Shown piece by piece: positions 26,985 to 34,750 of a stretch of 64,000 bases of DNA. The notes beneath the pieces were generated by a model. It made no database searches. It was given only the letters and a program-made list of their open reading frames with translations, and was not told where the DNA came from. Within the stretch, counting starts at the first letter, position 1; each line of letters starts with the position of its first letter. The stretch is from assembly GCF_000758525.1 (NCBI RefSeq), contig NZ_CP009241.1:2852001-2916000 (forward strand). The letters are read 5' to 3'. Both the position numbers and the translations under genes were made by a program. The DNA comes from Paenibacillus sp. FSL H7-0357 (GTDB lineage Bacteria > Bacillota > Bacilli > Paenibacillales > Paenibacillaceae).

Positions 26985-28511
26985 ATGGCGGCACAATTGC
27001 CCGGCACGTTCACGCAGCGGATGAAAGAACTGTTGGGAACGGAGTATGAACAATTTGCGGAGACCTACAAGGAAACTCCTTATGGCGGCATCCGCGCCAA
27101 TACCTTGAAAATATCGGTGAAGGACCTGCTGGCGCTAGCACCTTTTGAGCTGGAGCCGATTCCCTGGTGTCCGACCGGATTCTATACCGGGGAAGGCGCC
27201 AGACCTGGCAAACATCCGTATTACCATGCCGGCCTATATTACATACAGGAGCCGAGTGCAATGGCTCCTGTAGAGCTGCTTGATGTGCAGCCGGGTGACC
27301 GGGTGCTGGATTTATGTGCCGCACCGGGCGGCAAATCTACGCAGATCGCCGCTAAGCTGCAAGGCGAAGGTCTTCTGGTCAGCAATGATCTTCATCCGGA
27401 GCGGACCAAGGCTTTGGCCAAAAATTTGGAGCTTTACGGTGTCCGCAATGGCATTGTACTGAATGAAAGCCCGGAACGGATCGCAGCAGCATTTCCCGGG
27501 TTCTTTGACCGGATTCTAATCGACGCGCCATGCTCCGGTGAAGGCATGTTCCGCAAGGATGAAGACATGGTGAAGCAGTGGGAGCCGGGAACGCCGGAGA
27601 AATATGCGGCGATGCAGCGGGACATTCTTGTCTCTGCCGCTGCGGCGCTGAAGCCCGGCGGGACATTGGTCTATTCGACCTGCACGTTTGCTGTAGAAGA
27701 GAATGAGGGGACGATAGCCGATTTTCTGGCCGCACATCCCCGGTTCTCACCGGTTCCGGCAGGAGGCACAGGCTCTTTCGCCCCGGGGTTCGGCGAATTG
27801 CCGGAGACGGCCCGGCTGTGGCCGCATAAGGTCAAGGGCGAGGGGCATTTCATGGCCGTGCTGCGCCATGATGGAAGCCTCGCTCCGGAAGAGGAAGACG
27901 GAGACCGGGACATTGCGCTTGGGATCGCTGCGCGGAACAAGTCAGGCAAAGCATCACCTTCAGCTAAAGCAGCTGGAGGCAAAACAGAAAGAGGACGCGG
28001 CGGCAAAGGCGGCCGTGCATTCGGCAAATCCGGCAACGGCTCCGGCAGAGAACAACAAAGCATAGGAGAAGAGACACGGCTTGCCGCCTATACCGATTTC
28101 TTTAAGGAGCAGCTCGGCTGGCAGCCTGCGGGATATCCCGTGTGGTTCGGCGAACATTTGTATATCTCGCCATTGCCGAAGGAAGCCTTGGATGGACTGA
28201 AGACGATCCGTCCAGGCTGGTATGTAGGTCATGTGCGCAGCGGCCGGTTTATTCCCGGGCATCCGCTCGCTACGGCCCTGCACCCGGAGGAGAGTTGCCG
28301 CAGTCTTTCCCTGTCCGGCAGCAGCGGTGAAGCGGTCTCCTATCTTAAAGGCGAAACATTATCCATTCCGGCAGAACGACTGTCTGTGAAGTCAGGCAGT
28401 GCACTCAAAGGGTATGTGCTGGTCTGTATCGACGGGTACAGCGCAGGCTGGGCGAAGTGGCAGGACGGAATGCTGAAGAATGAATATCCGGCTGGGTGGA
28501 GGTGGACATAA
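26985..28511 (+). CDS. rRNA cytosine-C5 methyltransferase, RsmF-like (copy 1)
   Basis: A 508-residue NOL1/NOP2/Sun family enzyme. The SAM site is LDLCAAPGGKSTQ (about residue 105). Catalysis uses the cysteines of DAPCSGEGMF and YSTCTF. A low-complexity Gly/Lys/Arg linker follows (about 305-350). The C-terminal part (about 360-508) matches the RsmF C-terminal RNA-binding region. It methylates a cytosine in 16S rRNA at C5 by family analogy. The ATG at 26985 follows AGGAGGAAAG. A second full-length paralogue lies 2.1 kb downstream on the other strand. An RsuA-type pseudouridine synthase starts 3 nt after the stop, so the two rRNA-modifying genes are an operon. Confidence 0.9.
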   Translation: MAAQLPGTFTQRMKELLGTEYEQFAETYKETPYGGIRANTLKISVKDLLALAPFELEPIPWCPTGFYTGEGARPGKHPYYHAGLYYIQEPSAMAPVELLDVQPGDRVLDLCAAPGGKSTQIAAKLQGEGLLVSNDLHPERTKALAKNLELYGVRNGIVLNESPERIAAAFPGFFDRILIDAPCSGEGMFRKDEDMVKQWEPGTPEKYAAMQRDILVSAAAALKPGGTLVYSTCTFAVEENEGTIADFLAAHPRFSPVPAGGTGSFAPGFGELPETARLWPHKVKGEGHFMAVLRHDGSLAPEEEDGDRDIALGIAARNKSGKASPSAKAAGGKTERGRGGKGGRAFGKSGNGSGREQQSIGEETRLAAYTDFFKEQLGWQPAGYPVWFGEHLYISPLPKEALDGLKTIRPGWYVGHVRSGRFIPGHPLATALHPEESCRSLSLSGSSGEAVSYLKGETLSIPAERLSVKSGSALKGYVLVCIDGYSAGWAKWQDGMLKNEYPAGWRWT

Positions 28512-28514
28512 GGC

Positions 28515-29279
28515 ATGGGGGCATCGGGAAATAATGCTAAGAAACAACGGATCGATAAAGTGCTGTCCCATATGGGCGCAGGTTCCCGCAGTGATATCCG
28601 CAAGCAGGCGAAGCAGGGGCTGATTACTGTTAATGGGATTGTGGTAAAGGACAGCGGGTTTCATGTTGACCCCTATCTTGACAGGGTAGAGCTCAATGGG
28701 GAGCCGATTCTGTACCGCGAGCATATCTATCTGATGATGAACAAGCCCCCAGGTGTCTTGTCTGCTACAGAAGACAAACGGGACCGGACTGTTCTTGATT
28801 TATTAAAGCCGGCGTATGCGCAGTTCGAGCCGTTTCCGGTCGGGAGACTGGACAAGGATACGGTTGGACTGCTGCTGCTTACCAATGACGGCAAGCTCGC
28901 CCATGAGCTGCTGTCCCCGCGAAAACATGTGCCGAAGACGTATGAGGCTATCGTGGAGGGCGAAGTAGACGCAACGGATGTGGCTGCATTTGCCGCAGGT
29001 GTGGAACTGGAAGATGGTTATGTTACTCTCCCGGCACAGCTGAGAATCCTTGGCAGAGAGCGCGGCAGCAAAATCACCTCACAAATCTCCCTAACCATTA
29101 CCGAAGGGAAATTCCATCAGGTGAAGCGGATGTTTATTGCGGTTGGCAAAAAAGTGACGTTTCTGAAGCGGGTGTCTATGGGGGATTTGAAGCTGGACGA
29201 GAGCCTGCCATTGGGCGCTTGCCGGGAGTTGACGGCAGAAGAGCTGAGTCTGCTCGGTGCAGACGGCCGGGAAACATGA
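28515..29279 (+). CDS. RsuA-type rRNA pseudouridine synthase
   Basis: A 254-residue enzyme. An N-terminal S4 RNA-binding domain (about residues 11-55, RIDKVLSHMGAGSRSDIRKQ) precedes the pseudouridine synthase domain with the catalytic aspartate in GRLDKDTVGLLLLTNDG and the family motif KFHQVKRMF. It converts a specific uridine in 16S rRNA to pseudouridine. It begins 3 nt after the RsmF-like gene, whose last codons (GGAGGTGG) supply its ribosome binding site. The coupled layout suggests a shared ribosome maturation role. Confidence 0.92.
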   Translation: MGASGNNAKKQRIDKVLSHMGAGSRSDIRKQAKQGLITVNGIVVKDSGFHVDPYLDRVELNGEPILYREHIYLMMNKPPGVLSATEDKRDRTVLDLLKPAYAQFEPFPVGRLDKDTVGLLLLTNDGKLAHELLSPRKHVPKTYEAIVEGEVDATDVAAFAAGVELEDGYVTLPAQLRILGRERGSKITSQISLTITEGKFHQVKRMFIAVGKKVTFLKRVSMGDLKLDESLPLGACRELTAEELSLLGADGRET

Positions 29280-29393
29280 GAAATAGCCCCGCTGCTGATT
29301 TAATACCGGCTTAATTAAAGTACGTGTTTTAGTTGACGGGGGTTTTGTAAGCTTGCATATATAGATATAAAAGACAGACAAGGATGGTGGGGT

Positions 29394-30194
29394 ATGAGAT
29401 ACAAACTGATTGCGCTGGATGTAGACGGAACACTGTTGAATGATGATCACCACTTAAGTGATGAGAACAAAGAGGCAATTGCTGAGGTTACGCGGCTGGG
29501 CGGCCAGATAGTATTATGCACAGGCCGCAGCCCGCAGAACTCGATTCCATTTATGGAAGAAATGGGCCTGTCGGGGTATGTGCTGGGACACAACGGAGCG
29601 GCGACTGTCCGAGTCAATGACCGCAAAGTGCTGCATCAATTTGGGCTGGATGCCCGTGGACTCGACCCTTACATTGATTATTGCCGGCAGCATGATATCC
29701 ATTTCGATGTTAATACCGCTTTTGATATGTACGTCGATAATGTGGAGAATCTGACCCAAGAGGCTAATTTTATGTACGAGCACTTCCGGATTATGCCTGC
29801 TTCACTGCCGGCCTGGGATGATTTCCGTGAACCGATTGTAAAATTCACGGTTTTCACCCAGTCGGACATTCTGGATGAAGCACAGCGTGAATGGGGCACT
29901 TGGACGCAGCAGTACAACATTTTGCGCAGCGGCGAATTTTTTGTAGACTTCATGCATCCCGAGGCTTCCAAGGGGAATGCGCTGAAGAATCTGGCTGTGC
30001 AGCTTGGGATTCCTCAGGAGGAAGTCTTATCAATCGGGAATTATTATAATGATATTTCGATGCTTACCTACGCCGGACTGGGTGTTGCGATGGAGAATTC
30101 ACCACTCGAGGTCAAAGCAGCGGCAAACGCGGTTACTGGAACCAACAACGACAGCGGGGTCCGCGACGCGCTGGTGAAGTACTGCCTATCGTAA
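29394..30194 (+). CDS. Cof-type HAD phosphatase (HAD-IIB)
   Basis: A 266-residue HAD-superfamily hydrolase. The nucleophile and acid/base aspartates are Asp9 and Asp11 in LDVDGTLL, motif II is LCTGRS, and the conserved Lys lies in ASKGNAL. Motif IV, normally GDxxND, reads GNYYND, so the first metal-binding Asp is replaced by Asn and only the second remains. The large type IIB cap (about 85-185) is present. Likely substrates are sugar phosphates or FMN-like compounds. GGATGGTGGGG precedes the ATG. TTGACG at 29333-29338 may be its -35. Confidence 0.9.
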   Translation: MRYKLIALDVDGTLLNDDHHLSDENKEAIAEVTRLGGQIVLCTGRSPQNSIPFMEEMGLSGYVLGHNGAATVRVNDRKVLHQFGLDARGLDPYIDYCRQHDIHFDVNTAFDMYVDNVENLTQEANFMYEHFRIMPASLPAWDDFREPIVKFTVFTQSDILDEAQREWGTWTQQYNILRSGEFFVDFMHPEASKGNALKNLAVQLGIPQEEVLSIGNYYNDISMLTYAGLGVAMENSPLEVKAAANAVTGTNNDSGVRDALVKYCLS

Positions 30195-30245
30195 TGCTTG
30201 AGAAAGTATGAAGTAAGAATAGTGTGAAGTGAGAATATAAATGTG

Positions 30246-30291
30246 AAAGCATAGACTGGTGCCCTGAGGCGCTGGTTTATGCTTTTTTTCT
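30246..30291 (+). terminator. HAD phosphatase gene terminator
   Basis: AAAGCATA and TATGCTTTTTTT with inner pairing GGTGCC/GGCGC form a hairpin about 50 nt after the stop. Confidence 0.88.
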
Positions 30292-30369
30292 GCTTATTTG
30301 ATCTGCTTTATCAATCTGCGATCACTGATAAAACATTGCTAGATATAAACAGCAGTGCACTAGAAATGC

Positions 30370-30412
30370 AAAAAAGCGGCTGCACCGCCCCTTAAAGGGA
30401 CGGCGGGCCGCT
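30370..30412 (-). terminator. Terminator of the 29-aa YjcZ-like gene
   Basis: On the minus strand, AAGCGGC / GCCGCTT with an inner GCCGTCCC/GGGGCGG stem is followed by TTTTT, 33 nt past the small gene's stop. Confidence 0.88.
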
Positions 30413-30444
30413 TGGTGCCACCGTGCGTTGCTGCTTGAGCGGAA

Positions 30445-30534
30445 TTAGACAAACAACGAACGGGAAATGATGACAAGTAAAATAAAGAGCACCAAAATCG
30501 CACCGGTCGATGTAAAGCCTGGATGTGCACCCAT
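30445..30534 (-). CDS. Tiny YjcZ-like sporulation membrane protein (29 aa), second copy
   Basis: A 29-residue protein starting MGAHPGF with core TSTGAILVLFILLVIISRS, nearly the same as the 32-aa protein at 8214-8312. AAGGGAGGAA lies nine bases before the ATG. It has its own strong terminator and, upstream, AC-N16-CATAGCATA, which fits the sigma-K promoter pattern. That points to late mother-cell expression. The N-terminal ends of the two copies differ while the hydrophobic core is conserved, as expected of an old duplication. The role of the family is unknown beyond a link to sporulation. Confidence 0.8.
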   Translation of the reverse strand: MGAHPGFTSTGAILVLFILLVIISRSLFV

Positions 30535-30580
30535 GTCTGATTCCTCCCTTAATTCATGTCTAGTTCCCATGCCGCGCTGT

Positions 30581-30607
30581 TATGCTATGGCGTCTTTGGG
30601 ATAATGT
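30581..30607 (-). promoter_or_regulatory. Possible sigma-K promoter for the 29-aa gene
   Basis: Minus strand: AC at 30607-30606, 16 nt, then CATAGCATA at 30589-30581, in agreement with the AC...CATANNNTA sigma-K pattern. Confidence 0.5.
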
Positions 30608-30647
30608 CATCATATGCCGGGGGAGGCATCACGAACTGGTCAGTTGC

Positions 30648-32045
30648 CTATTGCTCGTCAATATGGGCTTTTAGGATCCTCAGCCCTTTGGGCAGGTGAT
30701 TCTTCAGTTGACCGGAGCTGGCTTTGCCCCAGCCAACGGGAAGTCCGTCAACCGTGACCAGTGTCCAGCCGTGCAGCTCAGCCGGAACCGTCAGGCTCTC
30801 TCCGCGCAGCCAGACCTGAATTTCATGACTATCGGCCGCAAGGTCCCAGCTACGGGCAGCTTGACTGGGCTGAAGAGACATTGCCAGGGCATGGGCCGGT
30901 TCGATCCGGTTTTTCTTCAGATGGGCCACATGCAGCCCGGCCCGCGGGATTTTGAGGCCTTCGAGCAGACCGGCATGCAGGCTATCGTTAAATGTCTCCG
31001 GGAGCAGGTACAAGGATTCTCCAAAGAGCAGAGGTACACCCTGGCCGGTGAATCCTGGCAGATGCTCCGCTGCCCAGCCCAGAAACTGCTGGTAAGCATC
31101 GCGCACGGAAGAGGTTGTTCGCGGGCTGTTTTTGCCCCGTCCGCTGCCCCGTTTGCTGCGGCTATTCGCAGTTTCTTCTGCAGGTGCCTTGCGCAGCAGG
31201 GCGACGAAATGTCCTTCGCCTTTCTCCAGATGCGGCCAGAGGCGTTTCTCAGCAATCAGCTCCATATCGGGATAGTGCTCTATAAACCGGGCGATGGTAT
31301 CTTCATTCTCGCTGCGGTTGAAGGTACAGGTCGAATACGCCAGGCTGCCGCCCGGTTTCAGCATGATATAGGCATCCTGCAATATATCCCATTGTCTTGC
31401 CGCACACATCTCGACATGGCCCGGAGACCATTCGCTTACAGCAGCGGGATCTTTGCGGAACATGCCTTCACCAGAACAGGGGGCATCCAGCATAATCCGG
31501 TCGAAGACCTGCGGGAAACGCCGTGACAGCTCCCCTGGAGCTGCACTGGTCACCAGTGCGTGGGAGATGCCGTGGCGTTCGACGTTTTCGGCTAGAATTT
31601 TGGCCCGCTCGGGATGGATCTCATTGGACACAAGCAGACCTTGTCCCTGCATTAGAGAGGCGATATGTGTTGTCTTTCCGCCGGGAGCGGCGGCAAGATC
31701 CAGCACCGTCTCACCGGGAAGCGGCCCCAGCAGCTCGGCCGCGGACATTGCCGAGGGCTCCTGAATATAATATAGTCCGGCGGTGTGGTAGGGATGCCGT
31801 CCGGGCCGGGCCGGATGTTCGTAGTAATACCCTGAGGGGCACCAAGGTACCGGTGTAAGGCCGAATAGTGAAACCGCATGTTCGGCAGCGCGGATGCCGG
31901 TTCCAAGCTGGCTTTTTAAAGTGTTGAATCGCAGACCCTGGGTCCGCAGCAAAGTATAGCTTTGCAGAAAAGCGTCCGCCTCCTGCCCCAGCATTTCTCT
32001 CATGGAAGTGGTATAAGCGGCGGGCAGCTGTTCTTCCGTCATCAT
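30648..32045 (-). CDS. rRNA cytosine-C5 methyltransferase, RsmF-like (copy 2)
   Basis: A 465-residue paralogue of the gene at 26985. Both share PWCPSGYY/PWCPTGFY, GLYYIQEPSAM, the SAM motif (LDLAAAPGGKTTH) and both catalytic cysteines (DAPCSGEGMF, YSTCTF), so the enzyme should be active. The linker after the catalytic domain (about residues 290-320) is again Ser/Arg/Lys/Gly-rich. The C-terminal domain is shorter and diverged. GAGGAGA precedes the double ATG; the second ATG (32042) has slightly better spacing. It reads opposite to copy 1 and is divergent from the glycosyltransferase. The two enzymes may modify different cytosines. Confidence 0.9.
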   Translation of the reverse strand: MMTEEQLPAAYTTSMREMLGQEADAFLQSYTLLRTQGLRFNTLKSQLGTGIRAAEHAVSLFGLTPVPWCPSGYYYEHPARPGRHPYHTAGLYYIQEPSAMSAAELLGPLPGETVLDLAAAPGGKTTHIASLMQGQGLLVSNEIHPERAKILAENVERHGISHALVTSAAPGELSRRFPQVFDRIMLDAPCSGEGMFRKDPAAVSEWSPGHVEMCAARQWDILQDAYIMLKPGGSLAYSTCTFNRSENEDTIARFIEHYPDMELIAEKRLWPHLEKGEGHFVALLRKAPAEETANSRSKRGSGRGKNSPRTTSSVRDAYQQFLGWAAEHLPGFTGQGVPLLFGESLYLLPETFNDSLHAGLLEGLKIPRAGLHVAHLKKNRIEPAHALAMSLQPSQAARSWDLAADSHEIQVWLRGESLTVPAELHGWTLVTVDGLPVGWGKASSGQLKNHLPKGLRILKAHIDEQ

Positions 32046-32226
32046 TCATTCTCCTCTTGTCAAAATCAATTCAGGCTCAAGCGTTCTTCTTGGTTGCTGT
32101 TTCAGGTGGATACCGATAAAATCAAGGTAGGGGACCTTAGCGTACCAGTAATTGTACATATTTATTACTATATCATAATTGCCGGGTCTCACCGTAATCA
32201 GGGCAATTGTAAAGGGGATGTACCAG

Positions 32227-33363
32227 ATGAACTTGCTGCAAGCGCTATTCTTTCCGCCGGAACAGCCCGGTGGTGTTTCTTCAATGATTCCTTATCTCCA
32301 GGAACGTTTCCGTTCCAGCCGCTGGGATATGGATCTCTTCTGGTTGCCCAAACGGATTCGCGGCAAGGGGCGCGAAGAGATTGTATTTGAGACCTTTGAT
32401 TGGACTAAGTATGGCGAAAGTCCGGTTGTACAAAAATATATTCAGACCTACCGCGATTATATATGGTGGACTAAGCTGCGGATGAGTAAAAAGTATGATC
32501 TGATCCATGCCCATCATCCGATTGCCGGTCTGGCGATGAAAAAGATCTATCCGGAAATCCCGCTGATCCAGACCCTGCATTCCAGCTATGAACGTGAGCT
32601 GATTCTGAATGGAATCATTGAAGAAGGCGGTCCGGAGCATCAATTTCTTGTCTCGGTATACCGTGAGCTGGAGCATGTCAGTGACCGCCTGATGACGGTT
32701 TCACGCTCTTTTGCCGATTATTTAGCGCCATATATTGACCAGCCCTCGAGCGTTGGCGTCATTCCAAACGGCTTCGATGAGAAAAGATTCAAGCCTGTTC
32801 CGCATGACAACAGCATCCCGCAATTGGTGACCGTAACCCGGCTTGTGCCGGCCAAAGGGATAGATACGTTGTTTAAAGCTTGTGCCGAGCTGAACAAACG
32901 GGGCCATGAATATGTGCTGCACATCATTGGGGATGGTCCCAGCCGCGGTGAGCTGGAGTCATTAGCCCAGAATCTGGGCATTTATAATGAGACGATTTTT
33001 TACGGATACACTTTACACCCGGAAGAATTCATGCCTTTCTTTGATATTTTTGTACTCCCTTCACGCGCGGAGGCCTTTGGCTCGGTGTTTGCGGAGGCGG
33101 CGCTCAGCTGTCTGGCTCTTGTCGGCACGAATGTGGGAGGGATTCCGGAACAAATTGAGGACGGGGTGAACGGACTTCTGGTCAATCCTGACGATGAGGT
33201 GGCATTGGCGGATGCGCTGGAAAAAGTAATCAGCGATCCGGGTTACCGCTATGAGCTGTCCCGTTCGGCTTGGGATAAAGCAAAAAGCCTGTATTCGCTG
33301 ACCCGGGTGGCCAATGAGCTCAAAAAAACCTATCTGCAATATCAGCCGGGAACGAAAGGGTGA
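32227..33363 (+). CDS. GT4 family glycosyltransferase
   Basis: A 378-residue GT-B enzyme. The N-terminal Rossmann domain contains PPEQPGGVSSMI and HAHHPIAGLA. The C-terminal domain carries VTRLVPAKGID and the nucleotide-sugar motif PSRAEAFGSVFAEAALS, with the E-x7-E spacing of GT4. It transfers a sugar from a nucleotide or lipid-linked donor with retention; acceptor unknown. AAAGGGG lies nine bases before the ATG at 32227. The stop is 4 nt before the start of the YhaO-like nuclease, so it is cotranscribed with the DNA-repair pair, an unexpected partner. Confidence 0.9.
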   Translation: MNLLQALFFPPEQPGGVSSMIPYLQERFRSSRWDMDLFWLPKRIRGKGREEIVFETFDWTKYGESPVVQKYIQTYRDYIWWTKLRMSKKYDLIHAHHPIAGLAMKKIYPEIPLIQTLHSSYERELILNGIIEEGGPEHQFLVSVYRELEHVSDRLMTVSRSFADYLAPYIDQPSSVGVIPNGFDEKRFKPVPHDNSIPQLVTVTRLVPAKGIDTLFKACAELNKRGHEYVLHIIGDGPSRGELESLAQNLGIYNETIFYGYTLHPEEFMPFFDIFVLPSRAEAFGSVFAEAALSCLALVGTNVGGIPEQIEDGVNGLLVNPDDEVALADALEKVISDPGYRYELSRSAWDKAKSLYSLTRVANELKKTYLQYQPGTKG

Positions 33364-33367
33364 GCAG

Positions 33368-34750
33368 ATGATTCCTTTTCGTTTCCTGCATGCCGCGGAT
33401 CTGCACCTAGACAGCCGTTTTGCCGGATTGGCGCAGCTTCCGCAGGCTATACGCTCCTATTTACGGGAGTCCACCTTCGCCGCCCTCGGGCGGCTTGTTA
33501 ACGTAGCCGTTCATGAAGAAGTTGATTTTGTGGTCATCAGCGGGGATGTGTACGATGTCTCCGATGCTTCGCTGCAGGGACAGCTGCGGTTTCAGGAAGC
33601 GCTGCAGGAATTGGGAAGGCATGGCATCCAGGTCTTTCTGATTCATGGCAACCATGATCCGCTCGACGGGCCGCGTCTGGCAACAGAACCGCCGGAGCAT
33701 GTTACTGTATTCAGTTCCGGAGAGCCGGGACAGGCCATCGCCCGCCGCCGGAGTGACGGGAAGGAGGCTGCTGTGGTCAGCGGAATTTCCTATCCAACAG
33801 CAAAGGTAACGGAGAATACTGCCTTGAAATTTAGCCGCAGGCCCGGAAGCAGCCTGTTTCATATTGCGCTGCTGCATGGCAACGTGGATGGGGATCTTCA
33901 GCACGAAACCTATTCCCCTTGCACCCGCAAGGATTTGATCAGCCGGGGATTTGACTATTGGGCGCTGGGACATATACATAAACGCAGTATTCTGCATGAG
34001 CGCCCGTCTATTGTGTATCCGGGCAATATCCAGGGCCGCAGCATTAAAGAGACCGGACCCAAAGGTTGTTATGTGGTGGATGTGGATGAAGCAGGAGCTG
34101 CATCGCTCCAGTTTCATGAACTGGATTCCATCCGCTGGCAGGTGCGGGAGATTTCCATTGAAGGATTGGCGGATGAGGTGAAATGGATTGAAGCTGTCGA
34201 GCAGGCAGTTGAGGAAATCAGGAATGAGCTTCCGCAAATGATGTCGGTTGTGCGGTTTCGGCTTACGGGTAGGGGAGGCGTGCACAGGATACTGGCAGAA
34301 AAGGGTGCAGCGGATGATTTGCTCTCTGAGCTGCAGCGGCGTGAGGCGAACCGTGCGGAGCGGAAAGAATATGCCGGTCTCGTGTGGACAGAGGGTTTCT
34401 CGGTGGAAACGGGCCTAGCGATAGACCGGGAACGGCTGCTGCAGGAGGACAGCTTCCTGGGTGAAATGCTGCGGCTGTCGGGGCGCAGCGGGGAGACGAC
34501 AGAAGGACTGGATGAACTAATCGGAAGTGCATTGAAGCCGCTCATGGAGAACCAGGAGCTCCGCAGACTGCTGTCCTCGGCAGATGAAGAGGAGAAACGG
34601 GGCTGGCTGAAAAGCGCGTCAGAGCTGGGGATTACACTGCTTAGCGGGGTGGAAGAGACCGCTGAGGGGGAGAAAGCAGACATCAGACTGCCAGGTGCAA
34701 CGGGTACAGCCAGCGAAGGGACCGGGCAGGAGCGGGGGAGTACAGGATGA
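33368..34750 (+). CDS. yhaO: YhaO-like metallophosphoesterase (SbcD-type exonuclease)
   Basis: A 460-residue protein. The calcineurin-like phosphoesterase domain (residues 1-270) has HAADLHLDSRF, SGDVYDVSDAS, HGNHDP, a later LHG and GHIHKR, all the metal-binding motifs of the Mre11/SbcD class. A C-terminal region (about 300-445) is acidic and helical. It is expected to pair with the ATPase encoded next, as SbcD pairs with SbcC, in processing DNA ends. AAAGGGTG precedes the ATG at 33368. ATGA overlap with the following gene shows tight coupling. Confidence 0.9.
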   Translation: MIPFRFLHAADLHLDSRFAGLAQLPQAIRSYLRESTFAALGRLVNVAVHEEVDFVVISGDVYDVSDASLQGQLRFQEALQELGRHGIQVFLIHGNHDPLDGPRLATEPPEHVTVFSSGEPGQAIARRRSDGKEAAVVSGISYPTAKVTENTALKFSRRPGSSLFHIALLHGNVDGDLQHETYSPCTRKDLISRGFDYWALGHIHKRSILHERPSIVYPGNIQGRSIKETGPKGCYVVDVDEAGAASLQFHELDSIRWQVREISIEGLADEVKWIEAVEQAVEEIRNELPQMMSVVRFRLTGRGGVHRILAEKGAADDLLSELQRREANRAERKEYAGLVWTEGFSVETGLAIDRERLLQEDSFLGEMLRLSGRSGETTEGLDELIGSALKPLMENQELRRLLSSADEEEKRGWLKSASELGITLLSGVEETAEGEKADIRLPGATGTASEGTGQERGSTG

